A DNA stretch of 64,000 nt from Modestobacter sp. L9-4 (lineage in GTDB: Bacteria; Actinomycetota; Actinomycetes; Mycobacteriales; Geodermatophilaceae). The position numbers were made by a program, and so were the translations under genes. The DNA is taken from positions 1,054,001-1,118,000 of the forward strand of contig NZ_CP077800.1 of NCBI RefSeq assembly GCF_019112525.1. The letters are read 5' to 3'. Shown here in pieces: positions 9,739-17,164 of the stretch. A model generated the notes under the pieces. The model saw only the letters and a program-made list of their open reading frames with translations, made no database searches and was not told the DNA's origin. Numbering within the stretch: the first letter of the stretch is position 1; every line of letters begins with the position of its first letter.

Positions 9739-11052
9739 TCAGCCCAGGGTGATCGGGTTGACGATGTCGGCGATGAGCAGCAGGCCCGACAGCACGATGA
9801 ACAACCCGGCGATCACGTAGGCCACCGGCATCAGCCGGGCGATGTCGAAGGGCCCCGGGTCGGGGCGGCCGCGGCGCCGGGCGACGGTGGCGCGGGCCTT
9901 CTCGTAGAGGGCGCCGGCGACGTGGCCGCCGTCCAGCGGGTACATCGGCACCAGGTTGAACAGGAACAGCACCATGTTCACGCTGGCCAGCAGGCTCAGG
10001 AAGATGGAGAACTTCTGCAGCGCGCTGATCTGGGTGAGGGCGAAGTACTCCCCCGACAGCCGGCCGACGCCGACGACCCCGATGGGCCCGTTGGGGTCCC
10101 GCTCCTCCCCCAGGAAGGCCGCCCGGAACAGCTGGGGCACCCGCTCGGGGATCTGGACCAGCTTCTGCACCGACTGCGAGACGACCATGCCGAAGTACCC
10201 GGGCACCTCGCCGATCGACTGCCGGGCGAAACCCGGGGCCGGCGCGATGCCCACGTAGCCGGCGGTCGTCGTCTCCTCACCGGTGAGGTCGGTGTAGACG
10301 GTGTTGGCGATCGGGGTGACGGTGAGGTCGAGCCGCTGGCCGCTCCGGTCGACGGTGAGCGCGACCGGCTGGCCGGGATGGCTGCGGATGGCGTCCTGGA
10401 CCGTCGTCCAGCTGTCGTAGGCCGTGGGGTCCAGCTGCTGGCCCTCGACGGCGACGATGGTGTCGCCGGGGCGCAGTCCGGCGGCGGCGGCGGGGCTCTG
10501 CGGCTGTCCCTGGCAGGCGGTCTCGGCGTCGGTGGCGGTGGTGCCGGCGGGCAGCACGCAGGCCGGCATCGAGTCGATCTGGGTGGTGATCACACTGGTG
10601 CCCAGGCCGACGAGGACGACGGTGAAGAACACCACGGCCAGCACCAGGTTGTGCGCCGGCCCCGCGGACATCACGATCACCCGCTGCCACCACGGCTTCT
10701 TGTAGAAGACGCGGTCGGCGTCGGTGGGCAGGACGTCGTTGAGCGCCTGCCCGCGCACCTCGGCGATGAAGCGGCGCATCCGGGTGGCGCGCTTGCTCTC
10801 GCCCTCCTCGGCCGGCGGGATCATGCCGACGATCCGGATGAAGCCGCCGAGCGGGATGCCCTTGATGCCGAACTCGGTCTCCCCGAACCGGCGGGAGAAC
10901 ACGGTGGGGCCGAAGCCGACGAAGAACTGCGGCACGCGCATGCCGAACTTCCGCGCCCAGTAGAAGTGGCCGAACTCGTGGAAGCCGATGCTGAAGAGCA
11001 GGCCGACAGCGAAGGCGACGATCCCGAGGACCGTCAGGAGGAACCCGCTCAA
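9739..11052 (-). CDS. rip1: Site-2 metalloprotease (M50, RseP/Rip1 family)
   Basis: An intramembrane zinc protease that cleaves anti-sigma factors and other single-pass membrane proteins. About 437 residues: an N-terminal membrane helix with the zinc motif HEFGH, a periplasmic PDZ domain in the middle (GLRPGDTIVAVEGQQL), and a C-terminal membrane helix with NLVPMYPLDGG, the third zinc-ligand region. All catalytic motifs are intact. The most fitting start is a TTG at 11052 with GGGAG upstream, one base after the dxr stop; a frame open to 11265 would overlap dxr deeply. In M. tuberculosis the orthologue Rv2869c (Rip1) lies between gcpE and dxr, as here. Substrates are not encoded nearby. Confidence 0.94.
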   Translation of the reverse strand: MSGFLLTVLGIVAFAVGLLFSIGFHEFGHFYWARKFGMRVPQFFVGFGPTVFSRRFGETEFGIKGIPLGGFIRIVGMIPPAEEGESKRATRMRRFIAEVRGQALNDVLPTDADRVFYKKPWWQRVIVMSAGPAHNLVLAVVFFTVVLVGLGTSVITTQIDSMPACVLPAGTTATDAETACQGQPQSPAAAAGLRPGDTIVAVEGQQLDPTAYDSWTTVQDAIRSHPGQPVALTVDRSGQRLDLTVTPIANTVYTDLTGEETTTAGYVGIAPAPGFARQSIGEVPGYFGMVVSQSVQKLVQIPERVPQLFRAAFLGEERDPNGPIGVVGVGRLSGEYFALTQISALQKFSIFLSLLASVNMVLFLFNLVPMYPLDGGHVAGALYEKARATVARRRGRPDPGPFDIARLMPVAYVIAGLFIVLSGLLLIADIVNPITLG

Positions 11053-11053
11053 C

Positions 11054-12250
11054 TCAGCTCCCGGCGATGGCGGCGCGGGCGTGCTCCCGGGCCCACTTCT
11101 CGGCGGCCAGCACGTCCTCGACGCAGGTGGGGGCGCCGAGGTCCGGCGCCTCGTCGAGGGTACGTGCGATGACCTGCACGATCCCTGGGAACGAGAGGTG
11201 TCCGGCGGTGAAGGCCGCCACTGCCTCCTCGTTGGCCGCGTTGTACAGCGCCGGGACGACGCCACCGGCCTCCCCGGCCTCCCGGGCGAGCCGCACCGCC
11301 GGGAAGACCTCGGCGTCCAGCGGCTGGAACTCCCAGGTGCTGGCGGTGGACCAGTCCAGTGCGGGCTGGACCACCGGCAGCCGCTCGGGCCAGGCCAGCG
11401 CGAGGGCGATGGGCAGCCGCATGTCCGGCGGGCTGGCCTGGGCGATCGTCGCGCCGTCGGCGAAGGTGACCATCGAGTGCACGATCGACTGCGGGTGCAC
11501 CACCACGTCGATGTCGGCGTACGGGACGTCGAAGAGCAGGTGCGCCTCGATCAGCTCCAGCCCCTTGTTGACCAGGGTGGCCGAGTTGATGGTCACCACC
11601 GGACCCATGTCCCAGGTGGGGTGGGCCAGTGCCTGCTCGGGGGTGACCCCGGCCAGCTCGTCGGCCGTCCGGCCGCGGAACGGGCCCCCGCTGGCGGTGA
11701 GCACGAGCCGGGCCACCTCGCTGCGGTCGCCGCCGCGCAGGCACTGGGCCAGCGCCGAGTGCTCGGAGTCGACCGGCACCAGCTGCCCGGGCGCGGCCGC
11801 GGCGGTCACCAGCGCGCCGCCGGCCACCAGCGACTCCTTGTTGGCCAGCGCGACCGTGCGCCCGGCCGCCAGTGCCGACAGGGTCGGCCGCAGCCCGATC
11901 GACCCGCTGATCCCGTTGAGGACGACGTCGGCCGGCCGGGCCGCGAGCTCCTCCGCGGCACGGGGACCGGCGAGGATCTCCGGCAGCGCGTAGTTGCCCT
12001 GCGCCCAGCCGCGCTGCTGGGCCGCGGCGTAGAAGGCCAGCTGCAGGTCCTGCGCGGCGGTGGCCCGGGCGACGGCGACGGTGCGCACGCCCAGGGAGAG
12101 GGCCTGCTCGGCCAACAGGGCGACGTCCCCGCCCCCGGCCGCCAGACCGGTGATCTGCAGCCGGCCGGGGTTCTGCCGGGCGACCGCGATGGCCTGCCGC
12201 CCGATCGACCCGGTCGACCCCAGCACGGTGATCTCGCGCGGCTCGCTCAT
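11054..12250 (-). CDS. dxr: 1-deoxy-D-xylulose 5-phosphate reductoisomerase
   Basis: Dxr (IspC) makes MEP from DXP with NADPH. 398 residues: Rossmann motif [11 protein letters not shown], catalytic segment [20 protein letters not shown] and [10 protein letters not shown], then the C-terminal helical domain. Start: the ATG at 12250 has GAGGAG just upstream; the open frame extends to 12397 but that part reads as non-coding. It is first in the dxr-rip1-ispG-GNAT-PBP run and ends one base before the rip1 TTG, so the two are tightly coupled. Confidence 0.97.
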   Translation of the reverse strand: MSEPREITVLGSTGSIGRQAIAVARQNPGRLQITGLAAGGGDVALLAEQALSLGVRTVAVARATAAQDLQLAFYAAAQQRGWAQGNYALPEILAGPRAAEELAARPADVVLNGISGSIGLRPTLSALAAGRTVALANKESLVAGGALVTAAAAPGQLVPVDSEHSALAQCLRGGDRSEVARLVLTASGGPFRGRTADELAGVTPEQALAHPTWDMGPVVTINSATLVNKGLELIEAHLLFDVPYADIDVVVHPQSIVHSMVTFADGATIAQASPPDMRLPIALALAWPERLPVVQPALDWSTASTWEFQPLDAEVFPAVRLAREAGEAGGVVPALYNAANEEAVAAFTAGHLSFPGIVQVIARTLDEAPDLGAPTCVEDVLAAEKWAREHARAAIAGS

Positions 12251-12450
12251 CTGCACTCCTCGCTGCCCTGGTCGGCGGCGGTCGCCGGTGCCGTGCCCTC
12301 GGTGCGCACCATCCTCGCAAGACCCGCCCCGCGGCCCGTCGGGTGCACGACACCCCGGCCTGTCATCATGGGCAGGTACGGGCTGCGGCCCGTGCACCGA
12401 GACACCAGTGACGCCGCGAACGCGGCCACGACCGCGAGCGAGGATGCCCA

Positions 12451-12771
12451 GTGAGCGATGCGACCGGCCGGGGACAGGGCCACCAGACCAGCGCCAAGGT
12501 GGTCGAGCAGTCCGGCCGCGAGGAGGGCATCGTCCGCGCGGGCGAGACCCCGATCGTCCACGAGCGTCCTGAGGACTGGGGCTGGCACGGCGAGGCCGGG
12601 CGGACCGGCCGGGTCTTCGGCTGGATCCTGGCCGTGGTCCTGCTGACCCTCATGGTGGGCAACCACGAGGGTCGGGTGGAGGACATCTACCTCGCCCTCG
12701 CGTCGGCCACCCTGGTCGTGACGCTGCTGTGGGACATCCGCCGGCGCAAGAACGCCTGGCGCGCGCGCTGA
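12451..12771 (+). CDS. DUF2631 membrane protein
   Basis: A 106-residue protein with a polar N-terminal half ([12 protein letters not shown]) and two closely spaced hydrophobic helices ([14 protein letters not shown] and [15 protein letters not shown]), ending in a basic tail [10 protein letters not shown]. This matches DUF2631, a small actinobacterial family (M. tuberculosis Rv2876 from memory) of unknown function. GTG start at 12451 with a GAGG site. Divergent from dxr; a strong hairpin terminator follows 11 bp after the stop. Confidence 0.85.
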   Translation: MSDATGRGQGHQTSAKVVEQSGREEGIVRAGETPIVHERPEDWGWHGEAGRTGRVFGWILAVVLLTLMVGNHEGRVEDIYLALASATLVVTLLWDIRRRKNAWRAR

Positions 12772-12782
12772 CCTGAGCCCGT

Positions 12783-12828
12783 ACGACGAGAGGCCCGCTC
12801 CCCACCCGGGGGGCGGGCCTCTCGTCGT
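12783..12828 (+). terminator. Intrinsic-type hairpin after the DUF2631 gene
   Basis: A 21-bp inverted repeat (12783-12803 with 12808-12828); the outer 16 bp, ACGACGAGAGGCCCGC, are perfectly paired, and the loop is ACCC. No T tract follows. It starts 11 bp after the stop codon. Confidence 0.8.
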
Positions 12829-13155
12829 CCCAGGGCCGCGTGTGCCGAGAGCCGGCCGGACGCCCACCCCGGGCCGGCGACACCGGCCCGCGTGTCCACG
12901 CACTCGCGGTCGGCGGGGGTCGGCGGCGTCGCGCCCGGGTGCTCCCGTGCGCCACCGACGACCAGCCGTACTACCGGCAGCTCTTGGCACTTGTGCACGC
13001 ACCCGCGACACGGTTGGGCGACCCCGTGGTGGCTGCTTGTGCCAACGCTTCGTCGCTGGGCGCCTGAAGTCCACAACTCCTGAGCCGTTCACCCTGTGGC
13101 GCGTGTGACTGCTGTGAACTGTTGGGGCGACATCCGACGTGTCGCTGTGTATTCC

Positions 13156-13184
13156 TTGAGTTCGGACGGGTCTGTGCCGATAGA
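13156..13184 (+). promoter_or_regulatory. Candidate promoter of the LAxTG surface protein gene
   Basis: TTGAGT (13156-13161) and GATAGA (13179-13184) are 17 bases apart and about 55 bp before the ATG at 13239. They lie in a locally lower-GC stretch of the 410-bp gap 12829-13238, in which I see no gene. The match to a housekeeping sigma promoter is fair at -35 and weak at -10. Confidence 0.4.
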
Positions 13185-13238
13185 CATTGCACAGCAGGCC
13201 GGGACGCCCGAGCCGCCAAAGACTTCACGGAGGACCTG

Positions 13239-14165
13239 ATGAGCCGCACGTCCCGCCCCCGCGCCGCTGTTGCAGCCGGCCTGACCCTCGGCGCCACCGC
13301 CGCCAGCATGTTCCTGGCGCCGTCCGCCTTCGCCGCCCTGGCCGCCCCGACCGCCCCCGCGACCGTCGTCGCCGGCACCGAGTTCGAGGTCTCCGGCACC
13401 GGGTGCACGACGACCGACGAGGCCAACCCGGCCGCCGTCATCATCGCCACCGACTCGACGTCGGACAACCCCGACGAGGTCGTCTTCGGCGACTACACGA
13501 ACGAGGACGGCACCTGGAGCATCTCGGTGTCCTTCCCGGCCGACACGCCCCTCGGCGCCCACCAGCTCCAGGCCGTCTGTGGCACCGAGTACGGCGAGGA
13601 GGCCCAGGAGTACCCGGTCACCGACCTGACCGTCGTGGCCGCCGGCACCGTCGCCCCCGCCCCGGCCCCGGGCACCCCGGCCGCCAGCCCCACCGCCACG
13701 CCGGCCGCCACCACCCCGGCCGCCGACTTTAAGCCCGGCGCCAAGCCGAACACCCCCGGCGTCTCCAGCACCTCCACGGACAAGACCACCGGCAACGCCG
13801 CGGCCCCGGGCCAGAAGGTCGTCAAGGTCCTCAAGGGCTTCAAGCCCTTCGAGAAGGTCACCGTGGTCCTGCACTCGGCCCCCGTCGTCCTGGGTGAGTT
13901 CACCGCCGACGCCAACGGTGTCGTGACCGTCGAGTTCACCGTCCCGGCCGGCACGCCGCTGGGCAACCACACCCTCGCCTACGACGGCAGCATGGGCACC
14001 CACTTCGAGGAGCCCCTGCAGCTGACCGCCGACGGCAAGGCCCTCGCCTACACCGGTGCCAGCATCGCCATGCCGCTCATGGGTGGCAGCGTCCTCCTGG
14101 CCGCCGGCGCCGGCGCCATGGTCATCGGCCGCCGCCGCCGCTCCGCTGGGGCTGCGCAGGTCTGA
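13239..14165 (+). CDS. Secreted wall protein with C-terminal LAxTG sortase signal
   Basis: 308 residues. Sec signal peptide at 1-30 (ends APSAFA). Two Ig-like beta domains, each with an FEVSG/FEKVTV...LG-H-L pattern, are joined by an Ala/Pro/Thr linker (about residues 140-180). The C-terminus has LAYTG, a hydrophobic span and RRRR. LAxTG is the signal recognised by class E sortases of high-GC actinobacteria, so covalent anchoring to peptidoglycan is predicted. The ATG at 13239 has GGAGG upstream; an open frame back to 13122 is non-coding. It is followed two bases later by an LCP gene, so the pair probably forms an operon. No sortase gene lies in the window. Ligand unknown. Confidence 0.85.
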   Translation: MSRTSRPRAAVAAGLTLGATAASMFLAPSAFAALAAPTAPATVVAGTEFEVSGTGCTTTDEANPAAVIIATDSTSDNPDEVVFGDYTNEDGTWSISVSFPADTPLGAHQLQAVCGTEYGEEAQEYPVTDLTVVAAGTVAPAPAPGTPAASPTATPAATTPAADFKPGAKPNTPGVSSTSTDKTTGNAAAPGQKVVKVLKGFKPFEKVTVVLHSAPVVLGEFTADANGVVTVEFTVPAGTPLGNHTLAYDGSMGTHFEEPLQLTADGKALAYTGASIAMPLMGGSVLLAAGAGAMVIGRRRRSAGAAQV

Positions 14166-14167
14166 GC

Positions 14168-15163
14168 ATGACCTCTCGCACCACGACGGACGCCGGCCAG
14201 GGACTCCCTGGCCGGCGTTCGGCGCGTTCCGTGCTCCTCCGCCGCCCCCGGCACCCTGTGCGGGTCGCCCTCGCCGCCCTGGTCGTGCTCGTGCTGGCCG
14301 TGCTGGGCGACGTCGCCCTGATCACCTCGCGCATCGACCACCTCGACGTCACCCTCGCCGGGAGCCCCGAGGACCAGGACGGCACCACCTGGGTGCTGCT
14401 CGGCCTGGACTCCCGCACCGACCTGCCCGCCGGTGCCGACGTGACCGACTTCGGCACGGCAGCCGACGTCCCCGGGACCCGCGCCGACGTCGTCGTCGTC
14501 GTGCACCAGGGCGACCAGGGCACCACGGTGCTGTCGGTGCCCCGGGACGTCGTGGTCCGCGCACCCGAGGGACCCGACCGGCTCGCCCTGACCTGGCTCG
14601 CGGGCCCGGCCAACACGGTGGGCGCGCTGTGCAGCCTGGGCATCCCCACCGACCACCTCGTCACCGTGGACCTGGCCGGGTTCGCCGGGCTCGTCGACGC
14701 CGCCGGCGGTCTGGACGTCGACGTCCCCGAGCCGGTCCGGGACGTGCCCGCCGGTCTCGAGCTGCCCACCGCGGGGCGCCAGCACGTGGACGGCGTCACG
14801 GCGCTGGCCATGGTGCGCTCCCGCCACCCCGAGCACCTCGCCGACGGCGTCTGGGTCCCCGCGACGGTCGACCCCAACGGCCGGGCGTCGGCGGCGGGCA
14901 CCGTCCTGTCCGCGCTGGCGGCCCAGGTCCGTGGCTCACTGCTGCGACCGGTGCGCCTGCAGCGGACGGCGTGGGCCGCCTCCGGTGCGGTCCAGGTCGA
15001 CCCGGACACGTCGATGACCGAGCTCGCCTCGCTGGCCCGGGCGGACCTGGGGTCGATCCAGGTGCTGCCCGTGGGCGAGCCGCTCGCCCCCGCGATCGCC
15101 CGCCTGCCGATCCGTGCCACCAGCGACGCGGTGCGCGCAGCCGGGATGTCCTGCGCCGACTGA
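14168..15163 (+). CDS. LytR-CpsA-Psr (LCP) family protein
   Basis: A 331-residue type II membrane protein with one N-terminal helix (VALAALVVLVLAVLGDVAL) and an extracellular LCP domain: GLDSRTD, then RADVVVVV and SVPRDV, then HVDGVTALAMVRSRH. LCP enzymes transfer lipid-linked glycopolymers (arabinogalactan, teichoic acid) to peptidoglycan. The Asp and Arg positions of the family are present. It starts two bases after the LAxTG protein gene and ends five bases before the convergent VIT gene. Confidence 0.9.
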   Translation: MTSRTTTDAGQGLPGRRSARSVLLRRPRHPVRVALAALVVLVLAVLGDVALITSRIDHLDVTLAGSPEDQDGTTWVLLGLDSRTDLPAGADVTDFGTAADVPGTRADVVVVVHQGDQGTTVLSVPRDVVVRAPEGPDRLALTWLAGPANTVGALCSLGIPTDHLVTVDLAGFAGLVDAAGGLDVDVPEPVRDVPAGLELPTAGRQHVDGVTALAMVRSRHPEHLADGVWVPATVDPNGRASAAGTVLSALAAQVRGSLLRPVRLQRTAWAASGAVQVDPDTSMTELASLARADLGSIQVLPVGEPLAPAIARLPIRATSDAVRAAGMSCAD

Positions 15164-15178
15164 GCGGTCAGCCGGCGC
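15153..15178. terminator. Palindrome holding both stop codons of convergent genes
   Basis: Arms of 11 bases (15153-15163 and 15168-15178) pair with one mismatch around a GCGG loop. The left arm ends in the TGA of the LCP gene; the right arm begins with the complement of the VIT gene TGA. It is a likely bidirectional terminator, since only four bases separate the genes. Confidence 0.5.
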
Positions 15179-15890
15179 CGACCCCGATCGCCGTCCCGAT
15201 CAGGTAGGTCGCCGCGGCGGCGACAGCGCCGAAGACCAGCTGCCGCAGCCCGGCCGACCACCACGGGCGCGGTGTGAAGCGCGCCGACAGCGCGCCGGCC
15301 ACGACCAGCCCGGCACCGCCGGCCAGCAACGCCAGCCACAGCTGCGGCGCCCCCAGCAGGTAGGGCAGCAGCGGGATCAGCGCACCGACGGCGAAGCAGG
15401 CGAACGAGGACACCGCGGCCGTCATCGGCGAGGGCTTGTCCTCGGGGTCCAGGCCCAGCTCGTTGAGCGTGTGCACGCGCAGCGCCTGCTCGGGGTCCCG
15501 GGACAGCTGGGCGGCCACGGCCTCGGCGAGATCGTCGTCCAGGCCGCGCTCGCGCCACAGCTGGGCGAGCTCCTCCTGCTCCCCCACCGGGTTGGTCGCC
15601 AGCTCGCGCCGCTCTTTGGCGACCTCGAGGTCGAGCTGCTCGTTCTGGGTGCTCACCGACGTGTACTCACCCAGCGCCATGGAGATGGCGCCGGCGGCCA
15701 GCCCCGCCACCCCGGACAGGACGACGGCGTGGGTCCCGGCGCCGCCGCCACCCACGCCGGCGACCAGCGCGGTGTTGGTGACCAGCCCGTCCATGCCCCC
15801 GAAGACCGCGGCCCGCAACCAGCCGCCGGAGACGTCGGCGTGGGTGTGCGGCTCGACCTCGGCCGACGGCAGCCCGGGGGCGGCGCTCAC
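15168..15890 (-). CDS. VIT1/CCC1 family iron/manganese transporter
   Basis: About 240 residues. Helix 1 carries [17 protein letters not shown], typical of the VIT family; [20 protein letters not shown] marks helix 2. The cytosolic metal-binding loop is rich in Glu ([30 protein letters not shown]), and three more membrane helices follow. Members move Fe2+/Mn2+ out of the cytosol. The GTG start at 15890 overlaps the rlmN stop by four bases (GTGA), so it is co-translated with rlmN. The gene order has no obvious functional link to iron. Confidence 0.88.
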   Translation of the reverse strand: MSAAPGLPSAEVEPHTHADVSGGWLRAAVFGGMDGLVTNTALVAGVGGGGAGTHAVVLSGVAGLAAGAISMALGEYTSVSTQNEQLDLEVAKERRELATNPVGEQEELAQLWRERGLDDDLAEAVAAQLSRDPEQALRVHTLNELGLDPEDKPSPMTAAVSSFACFAVGALIPLLPYLLGAPQLWLALLAGGAGLVVAGALSARFTPRPWWSAGLRQLVFGAVAAAATYLIGTAIGVGAG

Positions 15891-17074
15891 TGGTCGGACT
15901 CGCCGCCCAGCGGAACGCCCTCCTCGATCCCGGGCACCGGCACCGCGATGCTCGGGATGCCCTCGACCTGGTCGGCGGCGGCGAGCTGCCCGCAGGCACC
16001 GTCGATGTCCGAGCCACGGGTGTCGCGGACCGTCGTCGGCACGCCCGCGGCGCGCAGCCGGGCGACGAACTCGCGCTGGGCCGGCAGCGGGCTGGCGTCC
16101 CACTTGCTGCCCGGCGTGGGGTTGAGCGGGATGAGGTTGACGTGCGCGAGGCGCTTGGACAGCAGCTTGCCGAGCAGGTCGGCGCGGAAGGGCTGGTCGT
16201 TGATGTCGCGGATCAGGGCGTACTCGATCGAGTAGCGACGGCCGGTGCGCCGGGCGAAGTCGTCGGCGGCACTGAGCACCTCCTCGACGTTCCACCGGGT
16301 GTTGATCGGCACCAGCGTGTCGCGGAGCTCGTCGTCGGGGGCGTGCAGGCTCACCGCGAGGGTGACGTTGAGCCCCTCCTCGGTGAGCTTGCGGATCGCC
16401 GGTACGACGCCGACGGTGGACACGGTCACCGAGCGCTGCGCCAGGCCGAGGCCGTGCGGTGCGGGCGCGAGGAGCGCGTCGAGGGTCTTGCGCACGCGGG
16501 CGTAGTTGGCCAGCGGCTCGCCCATGCCCATGAAGACGACGTTGGACAGCCGGCCCGGCCCGCCCGGGATCTCGCCGTTGGCCATCGCGGCGGCGGCGGC
16601 GACCGCCTGGCCGATGATCTCGGCGGCGGACAGGTTGCGGGTCAGGCCGCTCTGGCCGGTGGCGCAGAACGGGCAGGCCATCCCGCAGCCGGCCTGGCTG
16701 GAGATGCAGACGGTGGCGCGCTCGGGGTAGCGCATGAGGACGCTCTCGACCAGGGCGCCGTCGTGCAGGCGCCACAGCGTCTTGCGGGTGCGGCCGCCGT
16801 CGGCGGACTGGTGCCGCACCGGGGTCAGCAGACCGGGCAGCAGCGCCGCGGTGAGGTCCTCACGGGACGCGGCCGGCAGGTCGGTCATCAGCGCCGGGTC
16901 GGTGACCCCGGCGTAGAAGTGCCGGGCCAGCTGGTCGGCACGGAAGGCCGGCTGACCGAGCTCGGTGACCGCCGAGCGGGCCTCCTCGCGGGTCAGGTCG
17001 GCGAGGTGCCGGGGCGGCTTGGTGCGGCGGGGGGCGTCGAAGACCAGGGGCAGGACAGTCATGGCGGGGTCCAT
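15887..17074 (-). CDS. rlmN: 23S rRNA (A2503-C2)/tRNA (A37-C2) methyltransferase RlmN
   Basis: A radical SAM methylase acting on 23S rRNA A2503 and some tRNAs. 395 residues with the cluster motif CGMACPFC, the RlmN N-terminal HhH-like domain ([15 protein letters not shown]), [21 protein letters not shown], and late ...[19 protein letters not shown] carrying the second catalytic Cys. Length is normal. Start ATG at 17074, with a second ATG four codons on. It is coupled to the downstream VIT gene by a 4-bp overlap. Confidence 0.96.
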   Translation of the reverse strand: MDPAMTVLPLVFDAPRRTKPPRHLADLTREEARSAVTELGQPAFRADQLARHFYAGVTDPALMTDLPAASREDLTAALLPGLLTPVRHQSADGGRTRKTLWRLHDGALVESVLMRYPERATVCISSQAGCGMACPFCATGQSGLTRNLSAAEIIGQAVAAAAAMANGEIPGGPGRLSNVVFMGMGEPLANYARVRKTLDALLAPAPHGLGLAQRSVTVSTVGVVPAIRKLTEEGLNVTLAVSLHAPDDELRDTLVPINTRWNVEEVLSAADDFARRTGRRYSIEYALIRDINDQPFRADLLGKLLSKRLAHVNLIPLNPTPGSKWDASPLPAQREFVARLRAAGVPTTVRDTRGSDIDGACGQLAAADQVEGIPSIAVPVPGIEEGVPLGGESDQ

Positions 17075-17164
17075 GGTCCCACCACCTGGGCCGTCCGGGA
17101 GCCGGGCGGGGCGTGAGATGGCTCCCGGCCGGACCGCCGTCGGCGACCGCGGGGCCTGGCCGGG

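Noticed and set aside
7864..11172. 1102-codon plus-strand open frame across ispG and rip1
   Set aside because: Spans several well-supported minus-strand genes and their spacers; composition is that of reverse-complement coding DNA with no domain.
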